5,547 nucleotides of DNA from Gammaproteobacteria bacterium (GTDB taxonomy: Bacteria; Pseudomonadota; Gammaproteobacteria; UBA6429; Thiohalophilaceae), in assembly GCA_013152045.1 (NCBI GenBank), contig JAADGZ010000075.1, positions 1-5,547 of the forward strand, in the 5' to 3' direction. Shown piece by piece: positions 1 to 5,547 of the stretch. The notes under the pieces are model-generated. The model was not told the DNA's origin and ran no database searches. It saw only the letters and a list, made by a program, of their open reading frames with translations. Every line of letters begins with the position of its first letter. Position 1 is the stretch's first letter. Both the position numbers and the translations under genes were made by a program.

Positions 1-2
1 AT

Positions 3-38
3 CTCTGCGTCTTCGCGCCTCAGCGTTCTCTGCGTTAA
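3..38 (-). repeat. RCGCNRAG modular repeat, four-unit copy, right-arm orientation, at window edge
   Basis: This 36-bp copy has four units and ends in GCGTTAA 30 bp past the pheA stop. It has the same orientation as the copies after serC (2461-2496) and gyrA (3921-3932). Its inverted partner, if present, would lie beyond position 1. Between it and pheA (42-58) is only a weak 5-bp stem, TCCGT with ACGGA, without a clear U-tract. Confidence 0.9.
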
Positions 39-68
39 ATATCCGTTTTATAGACGGAGATTCGTTTA

Positions 69-1145
69 TTATAAAACCGCCTGGGGATAGGCTCCCAGTA
101 CCTTCACCATACTGGCTGTTTGTGACAATTCTTCCAACGCACTCGCCACTTTTTCATCGCTCGCATGGCCTTCCACATCGATGAAGAAAACATAATTCCA
201 CATACCCTGGCGAGAGGGACGCGATTCGATTCGAGTCATGGACAAACCGTTTCGCGCTATCGGCTCCAGCATGGTATACAGCGCGCCGGATTTATTATCC
301 GTATACACCAGCAGGGAGGTCTTGTCCTTACCGCTGACCGGCGTGACGCGTTTGCCAATCACCAGAAAACGGGTGGTATTGTCCGGTTCATCCTCGATAC
401 TGGCGCTGACAATTTTTAGACCGTAGATTTCAGCTGCCGCTTCACCGGCAATGGCAGCGGCATCGCTATCGGTCGCCGCCATCTCGGCGGCGCGGGCGTT
501 GCTGCCCACGTCCTGCAGGGGGATGCCCGGCAGATGGGTATCCAGCCACTTGCGGCATTGCCCCAGCGACTGCTGATGGGAGTATATCTTTTTGATATCG
601 TCTAATCGGCCTGAGCAATTCTGCAGATGATGGTGAATGCGTAACTCTACCTCGCCACAGATTTTCAGCGAGGAACGCATGAACTCATCCAGGGTATGCG
701 TAATCACACCTTCCGTCGAATTTTCCACTGGCACCACACCATAAGATGCCGCGCCTGATTCTACTTCACGAAAAACTTCGGCAATGCTGGTCATCGGCAG
801 GGTTTTAACCGAGTGACCAAAGTGCTTCAGCGCTGCTGCCTGGGTGAAGGTTCCTTCCGGACCGAGGAAGGCGATATTCATCACCTGTTCAACCGCCAGG
901 CAGGCCGACATGATCTCTCGAAACAGACGCGCCATTTCCTCATCGCTCAGAGGACCATTATTACGCGCCATCACCTTGCGCAAAACTTGCGCCTCACGTT
1001 CAGCGCGATAAAAAACCTGATCGCCGGAGATCTGTTTGGCCTGCGCCACCTGCTCGGCAATTTTTGCACGCTGCGTGATTAAGGCCTGAATCTGTTCATC
1101 CAGGTTATCGATAGTCTCACGCAAGTTGTTAAGCTTGTCACTCAT
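69..1145 (-). CDS. pheA: Bifunctional chorismate mutase/prephenate dehydratase (P-protein)
   Basis: This cytoplasmic enzyme converts chorismate to prephenate and then to phenylpyruvate, the phenylalanine branch of aromatic synthesis. The 358 residues (E. coli 386) hold an AroQ chorismate mutase at 1-87, with R9, R26, K37, R50 and E51 at active-site positions and E86 where E. coli has Gln88. The prephenate dehydratase domain spans about 89-268 (FLGPEGTF at 93-100, catalytic TTRF at 257-260). A regulatory ACT domain spans about 275-355, with GAL at 287-289 and ESRP at 307-310, the phenylalanine-binding motifs, so feedback inhibition by Phe is expected. The start lies 12 bp after the serA stop with only a weak purine-rich site (GAAGA) overlapping that stop, suggesting translational coupling to serA. 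No leader peptide or attenuator is visible upstream. The stop is TAA. Confidence 0.97.
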   Translation of the reverse strand: MSDKLNNLRETIDNLDEQIQALITQRAKIAEQVAQAKQISGDQVFYRAEREAQVLRKVMARNNGPLSDEEMARLFREIMSACLAVEQVMNIAFLGPEGTFTQAAALKHFGHSVKTLPMTSIAEVFREVESGAASYGVVPVENSTEGVITHTLDEFMRSSLKICGEVELRIHHHLQNCSGRLDDIKKIYSHQQSLGQCRKWLDTHLPGIPLQDVGSNARAAEMAATDSDAAAIAGEAAAEIYGLKIVSASIEDEPDNTTRFLVIGKRVTPVSGKDKTSLLVYTDNKSGALYTMLEPIARNGLSMTRIESRPSRQGMWNYVFFIDVEGHASDEKVASALEELSQTASMVKVLGAYPQAVL

Positions 1146-1157
1146 CAGGATCAGTCT

Positions 1158-2321
1158 TCAGACCATGCGTGCAGACAGCACACCGGTAATAGCCAACAAC
1201 TCATTCAACAGGACTTTCTCGACTGGCTTGTCGATATCGATCAGCGTATAAGCCAGATCGCCACGCGACTTGTTGAGCATGTCGATGATATTCAAACCAT
1301 TGTCAGCCAGAGCCGAGGAAATCTGGCCAACCATATTGGGCACATTACTGTTGACGATCGCCATGCGGTACCCTTCCGTGCGCGCCATATGCACCTCGGG
1401 AAAGTTAACCGAATTTTTCACATTACCGTTTTCAAGATAGTCTCGCAGTTCTTCCGCCACCATGATGGCGCAATTGTCTTCGGCCTCTTTGGTCGACGCG
1501 CCCAGGTGCGGCAGGGTAATAACCCGTTCATGATTCTTCAGCAGGTTGCTGGGAAAATCACAGACATAAGCATAAATTTTGCCTTCCTTGATGGCAGCAG
1601 AAACCGCTTCATCATCAATGATACCGTTGCGGGCAAAATTAAGAATCACGGCATGGTCACGCATGATTTTCAATCGGGCCGCATTGATCATGTGTCGGGT
1701 GGCATCCACCAGCGGCACATGGAAGGTGACAAAATCTACCTTCGGCAACAACTCGTCAATGCTGCTGGCTTTTTCTACCTGTGAAGATAATTGCCAGGCC
1801 CCTTCTACGGTAATGCCCGGATCGAAACCGATCACGTTCATGCCCAGATCCAGCGCGGCGTTTGCCACATAACGACCAATCGCACCCAGTCCAACCACGC
1901 CTAAAGTACGACCCGGCAGTTCAAACCCAGCGAAATTTTTCTTGCCCGCTTCCACCTGTTTGGTAATAGTTTCATCGTCACCCTCAAGCTGACGAGCGAA
2001 GTCCCAGGCCTGACACAGGTTACGACAACCCATCAACATACCGGCAATGACCAGCTCTTTCACTGCATTGGCATTGGCACCCGGCGCATTGAACACCGCC
2101 ACGCCTTTGGCCGACATTTTATCAACTGGAATATTATTCACCCCGGCACCAGCACGACCAACCGCTTTCAGACTCGCCGGAATCTCCATCTCATGCATCT
2201 TGAAAGAACGCAGCAGAATACCGTCAGGATGCTGGATCTCGGAAGCAACTTCGTAACTTTCACGCGGCAAGCGTTCCAGACCGGCAACGGAAATATTGTT
2301 TAAGGTTAAAATTTTATACAT
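1158..2321 (-). CDS. serA: D-3-phosphoglycerate dehydrogenase, short ACT-containing form
   Basis: SerA oxidises 3-phosphoglycerate to 3-phosphohydroxypyruvate with NAD, the committed step of serine synthesis, and its product is the substrate of SerC next door. The 387 residues comprise a split substrate domain (about 1-95 and 275-310), a Rossmann NAD domain (about 96-270) with GLGAIG at 144-149 and a candidate NAD-binding acidic residue D167, and a C-terminal ACT domain (about 319-387, opening MAIVNSNVPNMVGQIS) that probably binds serine. Catalytic R231 (NFARNGIID) and H272 (PHLGAS) are present. The loop that normally supplies the catalytic Glu reads CDFPSNLLKNH and has no acidic residue after D255. 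E. coli SerA is longer (410 residues). The ATG at 2321 has only a weak GGG 9 nt upstream. The stop is 12 bp before pheA. A related 2-hydroxyacid dehydrogenase is a less likely alternative given serC beside it. Confidence 0.9.
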   Translation of the reverse strand: MYKILTLNNISVAGLERLPRESYEVASEIQHPDGILLRSFKMHEMEIPASLKAVGRAGAGVNNIPVDKMSAKGVAVFNAPGANANAVKELVIAGMLMGCRNLCQAWDFARQLEGDDETITKQVEAGKKNFAGFELPGRTLGVVGLGAIGRYVANAALDLGMNVIGFDPGITVEGAWQLSSQVEKASSIDELLPKVDFVTFHVPLVDATRHMINAARLKIMRDHAVILNFARNGIIDDEAVSAAIKEGKIYAYVCDFPSNLLKNHERVITLPHLGASTKEAEDNCAIMVAEELRDYLENGNVKNSVNFPEVHMARTEGYRMAIVNSNVPNMVGQISSALADNGLNIIDMLNKSRGDLAYTLIDIDKPVEKVLLNELLAITGVLSARMV

Positions 2322-2347
2322 CGTAGATGTCCCAAATAAAGTTGTAC

Positions 2348-2383
2348 TTAACGCAGAGAACGCGGAGGCGCAAAGGCGCAGAG
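2348..2383 (+). repeat. RCGCNRAG modular repeat, four-unit copy, left-arm orientation
   Basis: Four units of 8-9 bp follow an outer TT. The inner end meets AT-rich spacer abruptly at 2384. The copy at the left window edge (3-38), reverse-complemented, matches it at 33 of 36 positions. Its outer end lies 26 bp upstream of the serA start codon, so it is part of the serA leader if serA is read through from serC. Confidence 0.9.
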
Positions 2384-2460
2384 TTTCAAATCAGATATTC
2401 CCATAGCACTTCATAATTCTATTGAAGTTCACGAAACAGCAAATCTTTATCTAATAATTT

Positions 2461-2496
2461 CTCCGCGTCTTTGCGCCTCCGCGTTCTCCGCGTTTA
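2461..2496 (-). repeat. RCGCNRAG modular repeat, four-unit copy, right-arm orientation
   Basis: This 36-bp copy has four units and ends 17 bp after the serC stop codon. Its reverse complement matches the arm at 2348-2383 at 32 of 36 positions by direct reading, so the two form a long imperfect inverted repeat. Confidence 0.9.
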
Positions 2497-2513
2497 TTTA
2501 ATCCCCATCAAAA

Positions 2514-3596
2514 TTAGCCGTTACGTTTTTCGAACTCGGCCATAAAGGCGATCAGCGTATCTACGCCCGCTTCAGGCATGGCGTTGTAAATGCTGGCGCG
2601 CATGCCGCCGACTGAGCGATGGCCTTTCAGTGTAGTCAAGCCCTTCTCCTTCGCCTGTTCAAGGAACACGCTGTCCAGTTCGGCGTCGGCGAGGGTAAAC
2701 GGTACATTCATCCAGGAGCGGCAATCGGGTTTGACCGGGTTATTGTAAAAATCCGAGGCGTCGATCGCGGCATACAGTTTGTCTGCCTTGCGTTTATTGA
2801 TTTCTGCCATCGCCGCCAGGCCGCCTTTGTCCTTGACCCATGCGAACACCAAGCCAGCCAGATACCAGGCATAGGTGGGGGGCGTGTTATACATAGAACC
2901 GGCCTTAGCCTGAACTTCATAATTCAGCATGGAGGGAGTGCCGTCGATAGTCTGGCCCATGAGATCCTTGCGCACGATAACAACCGTCAAACCGGCCGGA
3001 CCGATATTCTTTTGCGCGCCAGCATAAATTACAGCGAATTTCGATACATCAATCGAACGAGACAGAATCATCGAAGACATATCCGCAACCAGGGGCACAT
3101 CACCGGTTTCGGGAATATACGAAAACTCGACGCCGCCGATAGTTTCATTCGGCGTGTAATGCACATAAGCTGCATCCGGATTTAGTTTTAGATCGCTCTG
3201 TGCAGGCGCGCTGCTGAACTTGTCCGCTTCTGAACTGGCGGCCACATTAACATCGCAAAAACGTTTGGCCTCGGCAATGGCTTTCTTCGACCAGGCGCCG
3301 GTATTGATATAATCAGCCGTTGATTTGCCGCGCAACAGATTCATCGGCACCATAGCAAACTGGCAACTGGCGCCGCCCTGCAGGAATAAAATCTCGTGAC
3401 TATCAGGAATCGCCATAATCTCACGCAGATCCGCACTCGCCTTTTCAGCGATAGACATGAATTCTTTGCCGCGGTGGCTCATTTCCATCACCGACATACC
3501 GCTGCCCTGCCAGTCGGTCATTTCCGCCTGCGCCTGTTTAAGCACATCTTCCGGCAGCATCGCCGGACCGGCACTGAAGTTAAATACTCTAGACAT
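2514..3596 (-). CDS. serC: Phosphoserine aminotransferase
   Basis: SerC is a cytoplasmic PLP enzyme (class V aminotransferase) that transfers the amino group of glutamate to 3-phosphohydroxypyruvate, giving phosphoserine. In many bacteria it also acts on 3-hydroxy-4-phosphohydroxy-2-ketobutyrate in PLP synthesis. From the ATG at 3596 the protein has 360 residues (E. coli 362). It opens with the family signature MSRVFNFSAGPAMLPEDVL. HRG is at 41-43, the PLP-contacting aspartate region ADMSS at 171-175, and the Schiff-base lysine K196 lies in GAQKNIGPAG. GHRSVGGMRASIYNA (325-339) carries the phosphate-binding H326, R327 and R333. The stop is TAA, followed 17 bp later by a repeat arm. SerC following gyrA is the usual gammaproteobacterial order. 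Its product feeds serine synthesis together with serA, the next gene. Confidence 0.97.
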   Translation of the reverse strand: MSRVFNFSAGPAMLPEDVLKQAQAEMTDWQGSGMSVMEMSHRGKEFMSIAEKASADLREIMAIPDSHEILFLQGGASCQFAMVPMNLLRGKSTADYINTGAWSKKAIAEAKRFCDVNVAASSEADKFSSAPAQSDLKLNPDAAYVHYTPNETIGGVEFSYIPETGDVPLVADMSSMILSRSIDVSKFAVIYAGAQKNIGPAGLTVVIVRKDLMGQTIDGTPSMLNYEVQAKAGSMYNTPPTYAWYLAGLVFAWVKDKGGLAAMAEINKRKADKLYAAIDASDFYNNPVKPDCRSWMNVPFTLADAELDSVFLEQAKEKGLTTLKGHRSVGGMRASIYNAMPEAGVDTLIAFMAEFEKRNG

Positions 3597-3602
3597 CACA
3601 TA

Positions 3603-3606
3603 CTCC
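3603..3606 (-). promoter_or_regulatory. serC ribosome binding site, decides the start
   Basis: On the minus strand GGAG lies 6 nt before the ATG at 3596. An in-frame TTG at 3608 overlaps this Shine-Dalgarno sequence and would add four residues (MEYV) absent from the family. The ATG at 3596 is therefore the start. Confidence 0.8.
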
Positions 3607-3655
3607 AAATTTGATCTCTTTGGGTTTAATTCCCCGCTGCCTGCAGCGAAAAACG

Positions 3656-3690
3656 GTAGGATGGGTAGAACGAAGTGAAACCCATCCTAC
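3656..3690 (+). repeat. REP-like palindrome (GTAGGATGGGT type) with perfect 11-bp arms
   Basis: GTAGGATGGGT (3656-3666) and ACCCATCCTAC (3680-3690) are perfect reverse complements around a 13-nt loop. The loop resembles the GAGCGAAGCGAAA-type loops of a palindrome common in environmental proteobacteria. GTAG occurs at the 5' end on both strands; the loop sequence suggests the plus strand is the element's top strand. It is therefore inverted relative to the hairpin at 3843-3877, as in BIME-type REP pairs. In serC mRNA it could form a stable 5' leader stem if transcription starts upstream of it. Confidence 0.8.
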
Positions 3691-3697
3691 AATTTAA

Positions 3698-3722
3698 TAC
3701 CCCGTCAACTTTCGGCGGGGTA
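3698..3722 (-). terminator. probable rho-independent terminator after gyrA
   Basis: A perfect 7-bp stem pairs TACCCCG (3698-3704) with CGGGGTA (3716-3722) around an 11-nt loop and is flanked by AT-rich sequence on both sides. On the minus strand it is followed by ATTAAATT, a poor U-tract. On the plus strand it is followed by ATTTATTT, which is better. It may act in either direction. It sits about 220 bp past the gyrA stop and 100 bp before serC, so it would separate gyrA from the serC-serA-pheA group. The weak U-tract in the gyrA direction limits confidence. Confidence 0.45.
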
Positions 3723-3763
3723 ATTTATTTAGCGTAAAATTCTTAATAAACAACCGTGTATAT

Positions 3764-3788
3764 AACGCGGAGGCGCTGAGACGCAGAG
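3764..3788 (+). repeat. RCGCNRAG modular repeat, three-unit copy, left-arm orientation
   Basis: Three consecutive units (AACGCGGAG, GCGCTGAG, ACGCAGAG) occupy the 25 bp. The other copies in the window have four units, so this one has lost or never gained one. It is oriented opposite to the remnant at 3921-3932. Its G+C-rich, purine-biased sequence contrasts with the AT-rich bases on both sides. Confidence 0.85.
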
Positions 3789-3842
3789 AAAACAATTCAT
3801 TGTTGTTGAGTCTCTATGCGCTAGATTCCTCGTTAGCTGAAT

Positions 3843-3877
3843 GTTGGGCTTCATAAACACCATTCAGCCCAACCTAC
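3843..3877 (-). repeat. REP-like hairpin with GTAG foot (GTAGGTTGGGCT type)
   Basis: On the minus strand, GTAG (3877-3874) is followed directly by an 8-bp perfect stem, GTTGGGCT pairing with AGCCCAAC (arms 3866-3873 and 3843-3850) around a 15-nt loop. An unpaired GTAG at the foot of a stem is the layout of REP elements mobilised by RAYT (TnpA-REP, Y1 family) transposases. GTAGGTTGGGCT palindromes recur between genes of many environmental proteobacteria. It lies between the two RCGCNRAG arms of this gap. Family membership is inferred from layout and general familiarity, not from a search. Confidence 0.7.
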
Positions 3878-3920
3878 GGAATATCTGAGCATCACCCAGG
3901 ATGAGATTAAATAACAATCA

Positions 3921-3932
3921 TCTCTGCGTTAA
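3921..3932 (-). repeat. single-unit remnant of RCGCNRAG repeat, right-arm orientation
   Basis: TCTCTGCGTTAA matches the outer end of the full copy at 3-38 exactly and is in the same orientation. It begins 14 bp after the gyrA stop codon. Only the outermost unit survives. It faces the copy at 3764-3788 in inverted orientation, so the two may be the ends of one eroded element. On its own it is too short to be certain; position and orientation support the call. Confidence 0.5.
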
Positions 3933-3945
3933 TTAAACATTCAGT

Positions 3946-5547
3946 CTATTCCGTCTGTTCTTCGTCACCCTCTTGCTCTTGCTCTTCCTCATCGGCCTGG
4001 ATATTTTCGATCCGTTCAATGCCGGACAATTTTTCACCTTTACCGAGACTGATCAGGCGCACGCCCTGGGTATTGCGACCCATCACGGAAATCTCATCCG
4101 TGCGTGTGCGTACCAGGGTGCCGCTGGTGGTAATGAGCATAATCTCATCATTATCATTGACTAGCACGGCGCCAATGACATCGCCGTTACGGGCTGTGGT
4201 CTGTACTGAAATGACTCCCTGTCCACCGCGTCCATGACACGGATAGTCTTCTATCGCGGTACGTTTGCCATAACCGTTTTCCGTTGCCGAAAGGACACAA
4301 CCTTCGCTGGCAATAATTAGGGAAATAACCCGTTGCCCCGCTTGCAATTTGATACCTCGCACACCGGCGGCGGTACGACCCATCGCGCGCACATCATTTT
4401 CATTAAAACGAATAGCCTTGCCGCTACTGGAAAACAACAGCGCGTCCTGCACGCCGTCGGTGAGTTCGACACCCACCAGCTGATCCTGCTCGCGCAGTTC
4501 GATGGCGATAATGCCTGAAGCACGTGGCCGGGAAAAATCTTTTAACGGCGTTTTCTTCACTGTGCCGTTGGCGGTAGCGAAGAAAATATATTTGCCTTCT
4601 TCATATTCGCGAATCGGCAAAATAGCGTTGATGCGTTCACCATCTTCCAGCGGCAACAGATTTACAATGGGCCGGCCACGCGCGGTACGCCCGGCCTGCG
4701 GTAGTTCATAAACCTTCAACCAGTAGGCCTTGCCGCGACTGGAGAAACACAGAATAGTATCGTGGGTACTGGCCACGAACAGCTTGTCGATAAAATCTTC
4801 ATTTTTTACTGAGGTAGCGGCCTTGCCTTTGCCGCCACGGCGTTGCGCGGAGTAGGTCGTGATCGGTTGCGCCTTGGCATAACCATCATGCGATAGCGTG
4901 ACCACCACATCTTCTTCGGTGATCAGATCTTCGATACTCAGATCTTCCTGACTGGCAACAATTTCCGTACGCCGGTCGTCACCATACTGCTCCTTAATTT
5001 CCAGCAGTTCTTCACGAATGACTTCCATCAGCCGATCACTACTGCCAAGAATTTTAAGCAGCTCAGCAATCACTTCCAGCAGTTCGTTGTATTCCCTGAG
5101 AATCTTGTCCTGTTCAAGCCCGGTCAGCCGATGCAGACGCATATCGAGAATGGCCTGTGCCTGGGTATCGGAAAGATAATAGTTGCCGTCGATCAAGCCA
5201 ACGTTGTCCGACAAATCGTCCGGTTTGGAGCCTTCCGCGCCGGTACGCGACAGCATATCAATGACCACGCCCGGTTCCCAGGCGGTAGACACCAGCTGCG
5301 ACTTAGCTTCAGCCGGATTATTCGCGGCCTTGATCAGGCTAATGATGGGATCGATATTAACCAGCGCAATCGCCAGACCTTCACGGACATGGGCCTTTTC
5401 CCGCGCCTTGCGCAGATCGAAAATCGTACGCCGGGTAACCACTTCACGGCGGTGACGAACAAAGGCTTCCAGAATCTGTTTGATATTCAGCAGCCGCGGC
5501 TGACCATCGACCAGGGCCACCATATTGATGCCGAAGACACTCTGCAT
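3946..5547 (-). CDS. gyrA: DNA gyrase subunit A, C-terminal part (5'-truncated by window edge)
   Basis: GyrA is the DNA-breaking and DNA-wrapping subunit of the cytoplasmic A2B2 gyrase, which introduces negative supercoils. The 533 visible residues begin at a motif (VFGINMVAL) that lies about 340 residues into E. coli GyrA. The first ATG is therefore internal, and the catalytic tyrosine and quinolone-resistance region are outside the window. Residues 1-200 match the end of the breakage-reunion domain and its coiled coil ([15 protein letters not shown] at 29-43, [13 protein letters not shown] at 133-145). The GyrA box QRRGGKGK is at 235-242, marking the C-terminal DNA-wrapping beta-pinwheel. 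Degenerate box-like blade motifs follow near 289, 339, 390, 439 and 490. The tail (519-533) is almost all Glu, Gln and Asp, like the acidic tail that tunes supercoiling in E. coli. The stop is TAG. The frame is intact, and identification is near certain. Confidence 0.98.
   Translation of the reverse strand: MQSVFGINMVALVDGQPRLLNIKQILEAFVRHRREVVTRRTIFDLRKAREKAHVREGLAIALVNIDPIISLIKAANNPAEAKSQLVSTAWEPGVVIDMLSRTGAEGSKPDDLSDNVGLIDGNYYLSDTQAQAILDMRLHRLTGLEQDKILREYNELLEVIAELLKILGSSDRLMEVIREELLEIKEQYGDDRRTEIVASQEDLSIEDLITEEDVVVTLSHDGYAKAQPITTYSAQRRGGKGKAATSVKNEDFIDKLFVASTHDTILCFSSRGKAYWLKVYELPQAGRTARGRPIVNLLPLEDGERINAILPIREYEEGKYIFFATANGTVKKTPLKDFSRPRASGIIAIELREQDQLVGVELTDGVQDALLFSSSGKAIRFNENDVRAMGRTAAGVRGIKLQAGQRVISLIIASEGCVLSATENGYGKRTAIEDYPCHGRGGQGVISVQTTARNGDVIGAVLVNDNDEIMLITTSGTLVRTRTDEISVMGRNTQGVRLISLGKGEKLSGIERIENIQADEEEQEQEGDEEQTE

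Larger units (their letters stand above)
2348..2496. repeat. 149-bp inverted-repeat element filling the serC–serA gap (MITE-like)
   Basis: Two 36-bp arms (2348-2383 and 2461-2496) face each other across a 77-bp AT-rich spacer with no ORF. In the serC-serA transcript, two of the four arm differences become G-U pairs, leaving about 34 paired positions and two mismatches. The resulting stem would be very stable. No U-tract follows, so it is not a classical terminator. The spacer holds a poor promoter-like pair on the minus strand (TTGCTG at 2442-2437 and TAGAAT at 2421-2416, spacing only 15), which could serve serA but is not firm. The size and terminal inverted repeats suggest a miniature non-autonomous element. 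No target-site duplication is obvious. Confidence 0.65.
3597..3945. other. gyrA–serC intergenic region, repeat-rich and non-coding
   Basis: This 349-bp gap holds no credible ORF. Reading from gyrA towards serC it contains: a single-unit remnant of the RCGCNRAG repeat just after the gyrA stop; a REP-like hairpin; a three-unit copy of the repeat; a probable terminator stem; a second REP-like hairpin with perfect 11-bp arms; a small CGCTG/CAGCG stem at 3635-3648; and the serC ribosome binding site. I found no convincing sigma-70 promoter for serC, although one must lie here if the terminator is effective. Confidence 0.8.

Noticed and set aside
42..58. pheA terminator (TCCGT/ACGGA stem)
   Set aside because: The stem is 5 bp and AT-looped with no U-tract; it is too weak to call.
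2416..2442. Sigma-70 promoter for serA (TTGCTG / TAGAAT, minus strand)
   Set aside because: The -10 is good but the -35 matches only half and the spacing of 15 bp is too short; such matches are expected by chance in AT-rich sequence.
2619..3185. 188-codon open frame on the plus strand opposite serC
   Set aside because: It lies entirely antisense to a well-conserved serC, with no ribosome binding site or recognisable domain; the translation looks like a shadow of the coding strand.
3597..3608. TTG start giving a four-residue longer SerC
   Set aside because: The TTG overlaps the Shine-Dalgarno sequence of the ATG at 3596, and the extra residues are not part of the family N-terminus.
3635..3648. 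Terminator from the CGCTG/CAGCG stem upstream of serC
   Set aside because: The stem is only 5 bp, and on the minus strand the T-run precedes rather than follows it.
3..3932. CRISPR array
   Set aside because: The repeats are few, in both orientations, separated by whole genes, and made of internal 8-9 bp units; there are no regular spacers.
5536..5547. ATG at the right window edge as the gyrA start
   Set aside because: The sequence aligns to the interior of GyrA, so this methionine is internal and the gene continues beyond the window.

Overview
The window is an ordinary chromosomal stretch of a proteobacterium, most likely a free-living gammaproteobacterium. This rests on the gene order gyrA–serC–(serA)–pheA and on the protein types. 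All four genes lie on the minus strand, so transcription runs from high to low coordinates. I cannot name a genus.

Layout in transcription order: the C-terminal part of gyrA (3946-5547, N-terminus beyond the window edge); a 349-bp gap full of repeats and hairpins (3597-3945); serC (2514-3596); a 192-bp gap made almost entirely of an inverted-repeat pair (2322-2513); serA (1158-2321); a 12-bp gap; pheA (69-1145); and another copy of the same repeat at the left window edge (3-38).

SerA and SerC catalyse the first two steps of serine synthesis from 3-phosphoglycerate. PheA, a chorismate mutase/prephenate dehydratase with an ACT domain, commits chorismate to phenylalanine. The grouping resembles the serC-pheA-hisC-tyrA-aroA 'mixed function' cluster that follows gyrA in many gammaproteobacteria, with serA inserted between serC and pheA. 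hisC and tyrA might lie beyond position 1, but this cannot be seen.

The noteworthy content is between the genes. A modular G+C-rich repeat, built from 8-9 bp units of consensus RCGCNRAG, occurs four times plus one single-unit remnant. Each arm in the 'right' orientation ends 15-30 bp after a stop codon (gyrA, serC, pheA). In two gaps it is paired with an oppositely oriented arm. The gyrA-serC gap also carries two GTAG-footed REP-like hairpins and a probable terminator stem. No RNA genes, CRISPR arrays, transposase genes or complete insertion sequences were seen.
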